A DNA stretch of 64,000 nucleotides from Candidatus Rubrivivax defluviihabitans (GTDB taxonomy: Bacteria > Pseudomonadota > Gammaproteobacteria > Burkholderiales > Burkholderiaceae_C): positions 372,001 to 436,000 of the forward strand of contig JADJMW010000022.1 of assembly GCA_016709385.1 (NCBI GenBank), in the 5' to 3' direction. This document shows positions 21,984 through 31,600 of this stretch, piece after piece. Numbering within the stretch: the first letter of the stretch is position 1; each line of letters begins with the position of its first letter. A program made the translations under genes and the position numbers. Under the pieces are notes generated by a model. The model saw only the letters and a list, made by a program, of their open reading frames with translations, was not told the DNA's origin and did not search any database.

Positions 21984-22727
21984 ATGCGAAGATTCCTTTT
22001 CCTGCTGCTGGCCCTGGTCAGCCTGACCCCTGCAACGGCACAGCCACTCAACGTGGCCGCGGCCGCCAGCCTCACCGAAGCGATGCGCGACGTGGCAAAG
22101 GCCTTCGAAGCAGCCCGCCCGGGTGTCGGCGTGCAACTGCAATTCGGCGCCTCGGGCACCCTGCTGCAGGACATTGCCGGCGGCAAGCCGGCCGACGTCT
22201 TCGCCAGCGCCGACGCCGATACGCTGGCGCGCGGCGTCCAGCGCCGCCTGTTGCTGGCCGAGGCGCAGCGCGAATTCGCCACCAATGCGCTGGTGCTGAT
22301 CGTGCCCACCGACCGGAGTTCGCCGGTGCAGCGGCTGCAGGACCTGGCGCGGCCCGAGATCCGGCGCATCGCGATGGGCCGCACCGCCACCGTGCCCGCC
22401 GGGCGCTATGCCAGGCAGGCCATCGACGCGCTGCGCCTGTGGCCGGCGCTGCAGCAGAAGATCGTCTTCGGCGACAGCGTGCGTGCGGTGCTGCAGGCGG
22501 TGGCCAGCGGCGACGTGGATGCCGGCTTCGTGTACGCCACCGATGTGCCCGTGGCCGGTGAACGCGTGCGCGTGGTGCAGACGCTGGCGGTGCAGCCGCC
22601 GATCCGCTACCCGGCCACTGTCGTGGCCGCCAGCGGCCAGCAGGTGCTGGCGCGCGACTTCATCGCCTTCCTGAACCAGCCGCAGGCGCGCGCGGTATTC
22701 AGCCGCTACGGCTTCGGCGCACCCTGA
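21984..22727 (+). CDS. modA: Molybdate ABC transporter substrate-binding protein
   Basis: A 247-residue ModA. Residues 1-20 are a signal peptide (MRRFLFLLLALVSLTPATAQ). The mature protein begins LNVAAAASLTEAM, the first oxyanion-binding segment, with FGASGTLLQDIAGGKPADVF and VASGDVDAGFVYATD as the other ModA signatures. It binds molybdate or tungstate in the periplasm for delivery to ModBC. No modB or modC is next to it, so it must work with a transporter encoded elsewhere or be a spare copy. Confidence 0.95.
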   Translation: MRRFLFLLLALVSLTPATAQPLNVAAAASLTEAMRDVAKAFEAARPGVGVQLQFGASGTLLQDIAGGKPADVFASADADTLARGVQRRLLLAEAQREFATNALVLIVPTDRSSPVQRLQDLARPEIRRIAMGRTATVPAGRYARQAIDALRLWPALQQKIVFGDSVRAVLQAVASGDVDAGFVYATDVPVAGERVRVVQTLAVQPPIRYPATVVAASGQQVLARDFIAFLNQPQARAVFSRYGFGAP

Positions 22728-22786
22728 CCGGGCGGGCCGGCGCGGCAGTGGGCTGAGCCGCCTCGTGCACGGGGCGGCCCGGCCCT

Positions 22787-22999
22787 TCAGTGTGCTGCGT
22801 GCAGCTTCTCGCCCGCCTTCAGCCGGTAGACCGTGCCGCAATAAGGGCAGCGTCCCTCGCCGGTGGTGGCCACGTCGATGAACACCTTGGGGTGGTTGCT
22901 CCACAGCGCCATGCGCGGGTTGGGGCAGAAGACGACGCCGGGGCCGATGAGTTCGGCGGCGGCCAGTTCGACCACGGCCTTGGGTTGGTCCATGTTCAT
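22787..22999 (-). CDS. Zinc-finger domain protein (CHCC type)
   Basis: A 70-residue protein with the CHCC zinc-finger pattern also seen in the NDUFS6 subunit: FCPNP, then SNHPKVFIDV and GRCPYCGTVYRL. In Burkholderiales this gene regularly follows ilvE, as here. The ATG (22999) overlaps the ilvE stop (ATGA), so it is translationally coupled. Biological role unknown. Confidence 0.9.
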   Translation of the reverse strand: MNMDQPKAVVELAAAELIGPGVVFCPNPRMALWSNHPKVFIDVATTGEGRCPYCGTVYRLKAGEKLHAAH

Positions 23000-23919
23000 A
23001 CCCGTGTCAGCCATTCGGCATATTTGAGGTTGCGGCCGTTGACGATGTCGAAGAAGGCGGCCTGGATCTTCTCGGTGATGGGGCCGCGGCTGCCGGCGCC
23101 GAGCTCGATGCGGTCGAGCTCGCGGATCGGCGTCACCTCGGCCGCGGTACCGGTGAAGAAGGCCTCGTCGCAGATATAGACCTCGTCGCGCGTGATGCGC
23201 TTTTCCACCAGCTTCAGGCCCAGGTCCGAGCAGATGTGGAAGATGGTGTCGCGCGTGATGCCGTTCAGCGCGCCGGCCGACAGGTCCGGCGTATAGACCA
23301 CGCCCTTCTTGATGATGAACAGGTTCTCGCCCGCGCCTTCGCTGACGAAGCCGGAGGCGTCGAGCAGCAGGGCCTCGTCGTAGCCTTCGTCGGTGGCCTC
23401 CATATTGGCCAGGATCGAGTTGGTGTAGTTGCTCACCGCCTTGGCCTGCGTCATGGTGATGTTGACGTGGTGGCGGGTGTAGCTGCTGGTCTTGACGCGG
23501 ATGCCGCGCTTCATGCCCTCTTCGCCCAGGTAGGCGCCCCAGGGCCAGGCGGCCACCATCAGGTGGATGGTGTTGCCCTTGGGGCTGACGCCGAGCTTCT
23601 TGTCGCCGATCCAGACCAGCGGACGCAGGTAACCGCTTTCCAGCTGGTTGGCGCGCATGACCTCGCGCTGCGCCTCCATCACCTGCGCCGGGGTGAAGGG
23701 GATCTTCATGCGCAGGATCTTGGCGCTGTTGAACAGCCGCTCGGTGTGCTCGGGCAGGCGAAAGATGGCCGTGCCCTGCGCCGTCTTGTAGGCGCGCACG
23801 CCTTCGAAGGCACCGCAGCCGTAGTGCAGCGTATGGCTCAGCACGTGGATCCTGGCGTCGCGCCATTCGACCAGCTGGCCGTCCATCCAGATCTTGCCGT
23901 CGCGGTCGGACATCGACAT
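22996..23919 (-). CDS. ilvE: Branched-chain amino acid aminotransferase
   Basis: A 307-residue class IV PLP aminotransferase. IWMDGQLVEWRDARIHVLSH is the conserved start, with LHYGCGAFEGVRAY, the catalytic lysine region TQAKAVSNYTNS (Lys near 160), and the PLP-phosphate contacts EGAGENLFI and GITRDTI. It performs the last step of Leu, Ile and Val synthesis in the cytoplasm. The ATG at 23919 has GGAG upstream. It is the first gene of a two-gene operon with the zinc-finger protein. Confidence 0.97.
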   Translation of the reverse strand: MSMSDRDGKIWMDGQLVEWRDARIHVLSHTLHYGCGAFEGVRAYKTAQGTAIFRLPEHTERLFNSAKILRMKIPFTPAQVMEAQREVMRANQLESGYLRPLVWIGDKKLGVSPKGNTIHLMVAAWPWGAYLGEEGMKRGIRVKTSSYTRHHVNITMTQAKAVSNYTNSILANMEATDEGYDEALLLDASGFVSEGAGENLFIIKKGVVYTPDLSAGALNGITRDTIFHICSDLGLKLVEKRITRDEVYICDEAFFTGTAAEVTPIRELDRIELGAGSRGPITEKIQAAFFDIVNGRNLKYAEWLTRV

Positions 23920-23953
23920 GGGAGAGCTCCTGAAGGCGTCAAAGAAGCTGATT

Positions 23954-24334
23954 TTAAGGGCCAGCGCTGCGCTGCAGCCGCCAGGCCGTGACGCGGCCCT
24001 GGCGCAGTTCGACCTGCACCTCGTCGCCGGCTTCATCGCGCCAGGCCCAGGTCTCCGGGTCCTCGGCCACCTTCCTCCCCAGGCTGTGTGTCAGCGTCAG
24101 CACCTGCGGCAGGCGCAGGCCGGTGCGCAGGCGGGCCTGCAGCATCACCGCGTTGGGCACCGTACCCACCGGTCGTCCAGAGGCTGCGCGCAGCGCCCGC
24201 AGCGCGCGGCTGAACTGCAGCAGCAGCCAGAACACCACCACGCCCAGGGCCAGCAGCACGCCCGGCCAGCCGTAGCCGGCGTAGCCCACGGCCACGGCGG
24301 CGACCGCCAAGGCCCAGCCGGTCCAGGCCGTCAT
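23954..24334 (-). CDS. Hypothetical membrane-anchored protein, 126 aa
   Basis: The N-terminus has two close hydrophobic helices (ALAVAAVAVGYAGYGWPG and VLLALGVVVFWLLLQF), followed by a cytoplasmic basic domain with strands MLQARLRTGLRLPQVLTL and VQVELRQGRVTAWRL. It ends 34 bases before ilvE starts on the same strand, so it may be the first gene of the ilvE operon. I do not recognise a named family. Confidence 0.75.
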   Translation of the reverse strand: MTAWTGWALAVAAVAVGYAGYGWPGVLLALGVVVFWLLLQFSRALRALRAASGRPVGTVPNAVMLQARLRTGLRLPQVLTLTHSLGRKVAEDPETWAWRDEAGDEVQVELRQGRVTAWRLQRSAGP

Positions 24335-24374
24335 GCCACGGCCCCGCGGGCTGGCTTCAAGCAGAATCGTGGCG

Positions 24375-25133
24375 ATGGATCGGCTGCAGACATGGGTGAT
24401 CAACCTCGACCGGGCGCCTGACCGGCTGGAGCGCATCAGCATGCAGCTGCAGCGCCTGGGACTGCCCTTCACGCGGCTGCCGGCGGTGGATGCGCGGGCC
24501 TTGACCGCCGACCAGCGCGCCGCTCTGGACGAGGCGGGCTACCGCCGCAAGCACGGCATGGCGCCGCTGCCGGGCGAGCTGGGATGTTACCTGTCGCACT
24601 TGGAGGCGTTGCGACTGTTCCTGGCCGGGCAGGCCGAGTTCACGCTGATCCTGGAAGACGACGTGCTGCTGCACGACAGCTTGCCGGCCGTGCTGCACGG
24701 CCTGCTGCGGCACGCCGATCGCTGGGATATGGTCAAGCTCTCGGCCGTGCACTCGGGCACGCCGCAGCCGGTGCTGGAGGTGGCGCCCGGGCATTGGCTG
24801 GCGGTGATGTTGAGCCGCTGCACGGGCGCCAGTGCCTATCTCGTGAACCGCCGTGCCGCGCAGGCCTATGTCGAGGGCCTGCTGCCCATGCAACTGCCCT
24901 ACGACCATGTCTTCGACCAGGGTTGGCGCTTCCGCCTGAAAGTGCGGCTGGTGACGCCCACGCCCTGCGGCCACGACGACCGCATCGCCTCCACCATGGG
25001 CTACAGCAGCGCGCCGACGCGAAAATTCCACTGGTCGCGGCGGCTGCCGGCCTTTGCCTACCGGCTGGGCAACGAAGGGCGACGGCTGATGTACGGGCTG
25101 GCTTCGCTGGCGCGCGAGCGGCTGGGTCGATAG
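24375..25133 (+). CDS. Glycosyltransferase family 25 protein
   Basis: A 252-residue GT25 (LPS-type) glycosyltransferase: WVINLDRAPDRLERI at the N-terminus, GELGCYLSHLEALR, and the metal-binding FTLILEDDVLL (the DxD-like EDD), then YDHVFDQGW and the C-terminal HWSRRLP. Such enzymes transfer galactose or similar sugars to lipooligosaccharide core at the inner membrane. It is a lone gene divergent from the membrane protein gene at 24334, so it is probably a surface-glycan modifier outside the main LPS cluster. Confidence 0.92.
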   Translation: MDRLQTWVINLDRAPDRLERISMQLQRLGLPFTRLPAVDARALTADQRAALDEAGYRRKHGMAPLPGELGCYLSHLEALRLFLAGQAEFTLILEDDVLLHDSLPAVLHGLLRHADRWDMVKLSAVHSGTPQPVLEVAPGHWLAVMLSRCTGASAYLVNRRAAQAYVEGLLPMQLPYDHVFDQGWRFRLKVRLVTPTPCGHDDRIASTMGYSSAPTRKFHWSRRLPAFAYRLGNEGRRLMYGLASLARERLGR

Positions 25134-25166
25134 GCGTGTGGCTCCCTCCGGGGGCCCGGCCGCGGT

Positions 25167-25946
25167 TCAACCGCAGGCTTCCACCTCGGTGCGCCCGACG
25201 CGCCCCGTGCGCAACGCATCGGCCCAGTCGCCACGGTCTTTGTGCTCGGCCCGCTGCGCTGCAAACTCCCAGTCGTAGGCGGTGAGGCGCTGCTGCACCT
25301 GCCAGCCCGCTTCCGCGCGCTCCACCAGCGCCCAGCGGGCATGCGGGCTGCCGGTTTCCATGCGGTGCGCGTACGGGTGCTCGTCGTCGAAGGCCGGCAG
25401 GCCCACGCTGCCGGGGTTGACGACCAGCGTGCCGCCGCATTGCGCCGCGCGCGGCATGTGGGTGTGGCCGCACAGCACCAGCGGCGCGGTCACCGCACCC
25501 AGGCGGTCGGCCACTTCGGCCGCGGTGGCGGCGCGCACGCCGGGTGAACCGTCGCGGTCCAGGTCCGGCGTCACGGTTTCCAGGAAATACTGCAGGTCGC
25601 TGGCGGGCGTGCCGTGGCAGCACCAGACGCCGTCGCCCAGGTCCAGCGTGGCCGGCAGCGCGGCCAGCCAATGCAGGTCTTCTTCGGCCAGCCGCGCCCG
25701 CGCGAAGGCGTCGGCCGGACCCATGCGGTCGGCAGGCAGCGCCAGCAACTGGCGCTCATGGTTGCCGCGGATCGTGGACCAGGACATCGCACGCAGCAGC
25801 GCCGCCGTCTCGCGCGGCCACAGCGGCCCGGAGACGATATCGCCCAGGTTCACCACGCGGTCGACATGCTCACCGCGAACTTCCGCCAGCACGGCCTCCA
25901 GCGCCGGCAGGTTGCCGTGGATGTCGGAGACGACGGCCAGCCGCAT
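25167..25946 (-). CDS. Metallophosphoesterase (YfcE/serine-phosphatase-like)
   Basis: A 259-residue calcineurin-like phosphoesterase with all metal motifs: DIHGN (residues 8-12), NLGDIVSG, IRGNHER and CGHTHMP, then VNPGSVGLP typical of the YfcE/MJ0936 group. These hydrolyse phosphodiesters or phosphoproteins with two metals in the cytoplasm; the substrate cannot be told from sequence. It ends near a GC-rich Burkholderiales-style intergenic repeat and is followed on the same strand by radA beyond the YkvA gene, which lies upstream of it. Confidence 0.92.
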   Translation of the reverse strand: MRLAVVSDIHGNLPALEAVLAEVRGEHVDRVVNLGDIVSGPLWPRETAALLRAMSWSTIRGNHERQLLALPADRMGPADAFARARLAEEDLHWLAALPATLDLGDGVWCCHGTPASDLQYFLETVTPDLDRDGSPGVRAATAAEVADRLGAVTAPLVLCGHTHMPRAAQCGGTLVVNPGSVGLPAFDDEHPYAHRMETGSPHARWALVERAEAGWQVQQRLTAYDWEFAAQRAEHKDRGDWADALRTGRVGRTEVEACG

Positions 25947-25955
25947 GGTGCAGCG

Positions 25956-26228
25956 TCAGGCCGCGCGACGCAGAAAATCGGCGCGCAGCGCGGCCGGCAG
26001 GCGCTTGGCGATGAAAGAAATGGCCAGCGGCACCAGCACGACGTCGTCAACCAGACCCAGCAGCGGAATCGTCTCGGGCAGCAGGTCCACCGGCGACAGC
26101 ACGTAGATCACCATCAGCGCCACCGCCGGCTTGAGCCAGCCCGGCGCCAGCGGATGCCGCAGCGCGAACCACAGCAAGCGCGCGTCGCCGCGGATCACCG
26201 ACCACAGGACCGACAGCCGCTTCCACAT
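25956..26228 (-). CDS. YkvA family membrane protein (DUF1232)
   Basis: A 90-residue protein with the DUF1232 core YVLSPVDLLPETIPLLGLVDD, which carries the family SPxDLxPD-like motif, between two hydrophobic segments. It sits 9 bases upstream of the phosphoesterase gene in the same direction. Function of the family is not established. The ATG at 26228 is preceded by AGGAGTG. Confidence 0.92.
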   Translation of the reverse strand: MWKRLSVLWSVIRGDARLLWFALRHPLAPGWLKPAVALMVIYVLSPVDLLPETIPLLGLVDDVVLVPLAISFIAKRLPAALRADFLRRAA

Positions 26229-26331
26229 CGTTGGCACTCCTCGTTCGGCGACAAGCCGAATCCGTAACGTAAGGGCAGTCGCGGCGATGACAAGGTGCCG
26301 ATTCGTGCAACCCGCTGCCAGCAAGGGTCGA

Positions 26332-27693
26332 TCAAGTCAGGCCACGCACGACCTCGATGGCCTGCTCGATGCGCTCCACGGCATGGATGGTGAGCCCCTC
26401 GATGGCCTTCTTCGGCGCATTGGCCTTGGGCACCACGGCCACCGAAAACCCGAGCTTGGCCGCTTCCTTCAAGCGTTCCTGCCCGCGCGGTGCCGGCCGC
26501 ACCTCACCCGCCAGCCCCACTTCGCCGAAGGCGATAAAGCCGCGCGGCAGCGCGCGCCCCCGCAGGCTGCCCTGGATGGCCAGCAGCACCGCCAGGTCGG
26601 CCGCCGGCTCGCTGATGCGCACGCCGCCCACGGCGTTGACGAAGACGTCCTGGTCCATGCACGAGACGCCGGCGTGGCGGTGCAGCACCGCCAGCAGCAT
26701 GGCCAGGCGGTCGCGGTCCAGGCCCACGGAAAGCCGCCGCGGGCTGGGGCCGCCGCTGTCCACCAGCGCCTGCACCTCCACCAGCAGCGGCCGCGTGCCT
26801 TCCAACGTCACCAGCACGCAGCTGCCGGGCACCGGGTCGCCGTGCGTGGACAGGAAGATCGCGCTCGGGTTGCTCACGCCCTTCAGCCCGCGCTCGGTCA
26901 TCGCGAAGACGCCGATCTCGTTGACGGCGCCGAAGCGGTTCTTGATGGCGCGCACGAGGCGGAAGCTGCTGTGCGTGTCGCCCTCGAAATACAGCACCGT
27001 GTCGACCATGTGCTCGAGCACGCGCGGGCCGGCCAGCGCACCTTCCTTGGTGACATGGCCGACGAAGACCATGGCCACGCCGCTGGTCTTGGCCAGGCGC
27101 GTGAGCTGCGCCGCGCATTCGCGCACCTGCGACACCGAACCCGGCGCCGAGGTGAGCTGGTCGGAATAGACGGTCTGGATCGAGTCGATGACGCAGAAGG
27201 CGGGCGCCTCGTTCTCGAGCGTGGCGACGATCTTCTCGAGCTGGATTTCGGCCAGCACGCGCACCTTCTGCCCGGAGAGGCCGAGCCGGCGCGCGCGCAG
27301 CGCCACCTGCGCGGCGCTTTCCTCGCCGGTGACGTAGAGCACCTTCATCTGCCCCGACAAGGCATCCAGCGCCTGCAGCAGCAGCGTGCTCTTGCCGATG
27401 CCGGGGTCGCCGCCGATCAGCACCACCGCGCCTTCGACGATGCCGCCGCCGAGCACGCGGTCGAGCTCCTCCTGCCCGGTGGGCGTGCGCGCCACCTCGG
27501 CGGCGTCGATCTCCGACAGCGTGGCCACCGGCTGGCCCTTGGCCAGCGACTGGAAGCGGTTCTTCGCCGGCCCCGCAGCTTCGGCCACCGTCTCGTCGAG
27601 CGAGTTCCAGGCGCCGCAATGCGGGCACTTGCCCAGCCACTTGGCATTGCTGCCGCCGCATTCGCGGCAGGTGTAGACGGTCTTGGCGGCCAT
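26332..27693 (-). CDS. radA: DNA repair protein RadA
   Basis: A 453-residue RadA. The N-terminal zinc finger uses C9, C12, C23 and C26 (YTCRECGG, KCPHCGAW). The RecA-like ATPase has Walker A GDPGIGKST and the RadA-specific KNRFG. The C-terminal Lon-protease-like domain lacks catalytic residues as usual (FIAFGEVGLAGEVRP). RadA is a branch-migration helicase in recombination. The start at 27693 matches the family; the upstream ATG at 27747 would add an unusual basic tail. Confidence 0.97.
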   Translation of the reverse strand: MAAKTVYTCRECGGSNAKWLGKCPHCGAWNSLDETVAEAAGPAKNRFQSLAKGQPVATLSEIDAAEVARTPTGQEELDRVLGGGIVEGAVVLIGGDPGIGKSTLLLQALDALSGQMKVLYVTGEESAAQVALRARRLGLSGQKVRVLAEIQLEKIVATLENEAPAFCVIDSIQTVYSDQLTSAPGSVSQVRECAAQLTRLAKTSGVAMVFVGHVTKEGALAGPRVLEHMVDTVLYFEGDTHSSFRLVRAIKNRFGAVNEIGVFAMTERGLKGVSNPSAIFLSTHGDPVPGSCVLVTLEGTRPLLVEVQALVDSGGPSPRRLSVGLDRDRLAMLLAVLHRHAGVSCMDQDVFVNAVGGVRISEPAADLAVLLAIQGSLRGRALPRGFIAFGEVGLAGEVRPAPRGQERLKEAAKLGFSVAVVPKANAPKKAIEGLTIHAVERIEQAIEVVRGLT

Positions 27694-27985
27694 GCGAATA
27701 TTGTGCTTGCCGCGGCGAGGACGAAGCTTCGGCCTTCGAGAGTTCATGCGCCGAGCCGCCGAGGCGGCGTCCAGGCCTTGGGTGCAGGGAGCCGTCGAGG
27801 CGAACTTCGTCGCCCGCGGTCGCGATCTCGCCTTGCTCCGCTGACTTGCGGCAGCCCAAACGACCGTCCGTGCCCCTATAGGGCAAGACTTGGCCGCATG
27901 CTTGACATGTTTCGGCGACAGCGCCTCGTCCCGGGTATAGCCCCGGCATGTGGTAGATCGTCACCCTGACCCGGAGGTGCTGACC

Positions 27986-28225
27986 ATGGACTGGCGCGAT
28001 CGCATCGTCTGCAACCCCGACATCCTCGTCGGCAAGCCCACGGTCAAGGGCACGCGGCTTTCGGTGGAACTGATCCTGGGTTGGCTGGCGCAGGGCTGGA
28101 CGCACGAGATGCTGATCGAGGCCTACCCGCAGCTCAGCCGCGACGACATCCTGGCCGCACTGGCCTTTGCCGCCGAGAAGATGCGCGAGGAGTCCTACAC
28201 GCTGCTGGACCGGACTGCGGCGTGA
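27986..28225 (+). CDS. DUF433 antitoxin (VapB45-like)
   Basis: A 79-residue DUF433 protein: IVCNPDILVGKPTVKGTRL followed by ILGWLAQGWTHEMLIEAYP and a short C-terminal helix. The GKPTVKGTR-x-S motif is the family hallmark. It pairs with the PIN-like gene that starts inside its stop codon (GTGA overlap). GGAGG lies 7 bases before the ATG. DUF433 proteins are the antitoxin half of VapBC45-type pairs. Confidence 0.92.
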   Translation: MDWRDRIVCNPDILVGKPTVKGTRLSVELILGWLAQGWTHEMLIEAYPQLSRDDILAALAFAAEKMREESYTLLDRTAA

Positions 28226-28590
28226 GCATTGCCCTGCTGGCCAACGAGAACTGGCCGCGCCCGGCACTGCTGGCGCTGCGCGCGGCCGGGCTCGACGTCG
28301 AAGCCGTGACCGAGACCATGCCGCGCGCCAGCGACGCCCAGGTGCTGCGCCATGCCGTGGCGCAGGGCCGCTGGGTATTGACCTTTGACCGCGACTACGG
28401 CGAACCCGTCTTCGCGCGATCGGTGCCGCCGCCACCGGCCACCGTTTACCTGCGCCAGGGCGCCTACGCACCCGACTGGCCGGCGCAGGTGGTGCTGGAC
28501 CTGCTGCCGCGGGCCGACTGGGTGGGCGGCCACTTGGTCGTCGTCAGCGGCCGTACGTTGCGGCGCCGTGCGCTGCCCGGCCCGACCTGA
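28222..28590 (+). CDS. DUF5615 PIN-like toxin
   Basis: A 122-residue PIN-like protein starting with GTG at 28222, overlapping the DUF433 stop by 4 bases. It has ALLANENWPRPALLALRAAG, where the usual first acidic D-E-N is A-N-E-N, then VLRHAVAQGRWVLTFDRDYG carrying the conserved T-x-D-x-D-F/Y metal site. PIN-like domains of this family are ribonucleases acting as toxins. The altered first motif may weaken metal binding, but Glu and Asn remain. Confidence 0.88.
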   Translation: MSIALLANENWPRPALLALRAAGLDVEAVTETMPRASDAQVLRHAVAQGRWVLTFDRDYGEPVFARSVPPPPATVYLRQGAYAPDWPAQVVLDLLPRADWVGGHLVVVSGRTLRRRALPGPT

Positions 28591-28616
28591 GCGACAGGAC
28601 CGCACCCTCCGGCCGC

Positions 28617-31600
28617 TCAGGCCCTCGACGCCGAACCAGGCGTTTCCGCCGGCGCCAGCAACTCCCGCAATTCGTCGGCCCCGATCGGCCGCCCCTGGTC
28701 CTGCCCCTCCAGCAGCCCGTCGGCCAGCGCGCGCTTGTCACGGTGCATCTCGACGATGCGTTCCTCGATCGAACCGGCGGTGACGAGCCGGTACACCGTC
28801 ACCGGCCGCAGCTGTCCGATGCGGTGCGCGCGGCCCAGCGCCTGGTCTTCGGCGGCCGGGTTCCACCACGGGTCGACGATCAGCACGTAGTCGGCGGCGG
28901 TGAGATTCAGGCCGAAGCCGCCCGCCTTCAGGCTGATCAGGAACAGGTCGCCCTGGCCTTGCTGGAAGGCGTTGACGCGCCGCGTGCGTTCGGCGCCTGG
29001 CGTGCTGCCATCCAGGTACTGGTAGCTGATGCCGGCAGCGTCCAGCTGCTCGCCCAGCAGCTTCAGGAAGTCGGTGAACTGGCTGAACACCAGCGCCTTG
29101 TGGCGGCCGGCCACGAGTTCCAGCGCCAGTTGCTCGAATTCCTGCGCCTTGGCGCCGATGCGGCCCAGTTCGGGCGCCACGAGCCGCGGATCGCAGGCGG
29201 CGCGGCGCAAGCGCGTCAGTTCGGCCAGCATATGGAAGGCCGCCTGTCCGGGCGCGGCGTCGGCGGCCACGGTGGCGATGCGCTGCACGGCGTCGCGCCG
29301 CATCGCTTCCAGGAAGGCGCGTTCCTCGGCGCCGGGCTCCACGCGGTGGACGATCTCGGTGCGCGGCGGCAGGTCGGTCAGCACCTGGGCCTTGCTGCGG
29401 CGCAGGAGGAAGGGCGCCACCAGCCGCTTCAGTCGTTCGCGCGCGCCGTCGTCGCGCTGGCGCTCGATGGCTGCGGCAAAACGCTGCTGGAACTGCGCCG
29501 CGTTGCCCAGCAGCCCCGGGTTGAGCAGGTTCATGATCGACCACAGGTCGGCGAGCCGGTTTTCCACCGGCGTGCCGGTGAGTGCCAGGCGAAAGCCCGC
29601 CTGCAGCGTGGCCACCGCCTGCGCACGCTTGGTGGCGGCATTCTTCAGCGCCTGCGCCTCGTCCAGCACCAGGGTGTGCCAGCGCTGCGCGGCGAAGGCC
29701 TCGGCGTCGCCCTGCACCAGCGCGTAAGACGCCACCACCAGGTCGAAGGGCCCGGCCTGCTGCAGCAGGGTGGCGCGTTCGCCTTCGCCAGAATATTCAC
29801 CGTAAGCCAGCACGCGCAGGCCGGGCGCGAAGCGCTCCGTTTCGGCCACCCAGTTGCCGCAGACCGAGGTCGGCGCCACCACCAGCGCCGGGCCCTCGGC
29901 GGCACGGGCCAGCAGCAGCGCCAGCGTCTGCACGGTCTTGCCCAGACCCATGTCGTCGGCCAGCACGGCGCCCAGACCGGCGTGCGCCAGCCGCGCCATC
30001 CAGGCATAACCTTCGAGCTGGTAGGCGCGCAACTGAGCCTGCAGCGCCGGCGGCGGCTCGGGGTTCAGCGCCGCGGCTTCGTTCAGCGCCGCGATGCGGC
30101 GCGCCCAGGGTTTGTCGCCGGCCAGCGCCGTGGCGTCCAGCGTTTCGGCCAGGAAGCCGGCAGCGGCGGCCGGCAGCTTCAGGCCCTGCTTGTCGGGCTG
30201 GCCGACGGCGTCCAGGTCGGCCAGCTGGCGGCGCAGCCGCTCGGTGAGCGCCAGGTAGTCGCCTTCGCCCAGCGCCACGAAGCGGCTGCCGCGCGCCTCG
30301 CGCACCAGCGCCAGCAATTGGCGCAGGCCGAGCACACGCTGCTCGTCGAGCTGCAGCTCGCCGTCCACGGCAAACCAGTCGCGCGAACTGGCCACCTTGA
30401 TCTTCAGCGCATTCGGCGCCGCAGTGCGCACCTGCACCGCCTTGCCGCGCGGCCAGTCCAGGCCGGCCACGGCCGGCAGCGCGGGCAGCTGTTCGACGGC
30501 GCGCAGCGCGTCCTCGGGATCGTCGAGGAACCAGCTCGCATCGCCGTGCTCGGGCGCGCCGAGCCAGGGCAACGCTTCCAGCACCGCGGCCAGGTGCGCG
30601 GCTTCGTCTTGCAGCGCGCGTTCGGTGCACAGCTGCAGCCCTTCGTGCAGCGTGAGCAGCCGCGCGCGGCCCACGCCGGGCGTGACGAGCGGGCCGTGGT
30701 CGCCGAAAGGCCGCACCACCAGGCGCAGCCGCAGCGCGCCGCCGTCGGGCGTGAGCTGCGCGCGCAGCCGGCTCTCGCAGGGCATGGCCTGGCCGGCGGC
30801 GGCGTCGCTGTGCAGCTGGAAGTGGCCGCCCAGCACGCGCAGCGCGGCTTCGAGTTCGGCCTGGGCGCCTGCCGGCACCTGCCACTCCTGCGCTACGAGC
30901 TCGGCCACGCGGCGCTGCGCCGGCGTGACGCGAATCAGTTTGGCGCGGCCGCCGCCTTCGCGCACGATGCGCACCGCCGAGCCGCTGCGCCCGGCACTGC
31001 CGCTGCTGCCGATACTGCCGCCACCCACGGGGTCGAGCAGGCGGAAGACGAAGTGCTCGGCACTGCCGAGGTCGCTGCCGCGCCTGCGCAGCACCTCGAG
31101 TTCGGGCAGCCCTTCGCGCAGTTCCACCGTTTCGGTCGGAGCGTCGGCGAACACCACGCCGGGGTGGTTGACCAGCGCCAGCGCGGCAGCTTCGGTGTCG
31201 ATCTCCAGCAGGTGGCGGCTGTAGGGCGAGGTCTTGACGCTGCGCGCCACCGCAGCGTCGCGCGGGTCCAGCCGCGTGTCCTTCTTCAGCCGCGCCAGCG
31301 GCACCGGCTTGGCCTTGCCGCGCGCGCTGGCGGGCGGCTCCCAGGGTTCGACCTGCTCCACGCTGCCGTCGGTGGCCAGCGTGACTCGCCACTGCAACGT
31401 GGACAGCGCCGCGGCGCCTGCCCCGCCCCTGGTCTCGCCCAAGGCGGTGATGGCCGCCAGCGCGTCGCGCCAGTTTTCGCGCGGGCTGCCGAAGAAGTCG
31501 AGCGGCGCCACCGGTGCGCGGGGCGACGGCGCCGCATCCAGTTCCAGCCGCTCGGCCGCCTGCCGCGCCAGGTCGGCCAGCAGCCATTGACCACCGTCCT

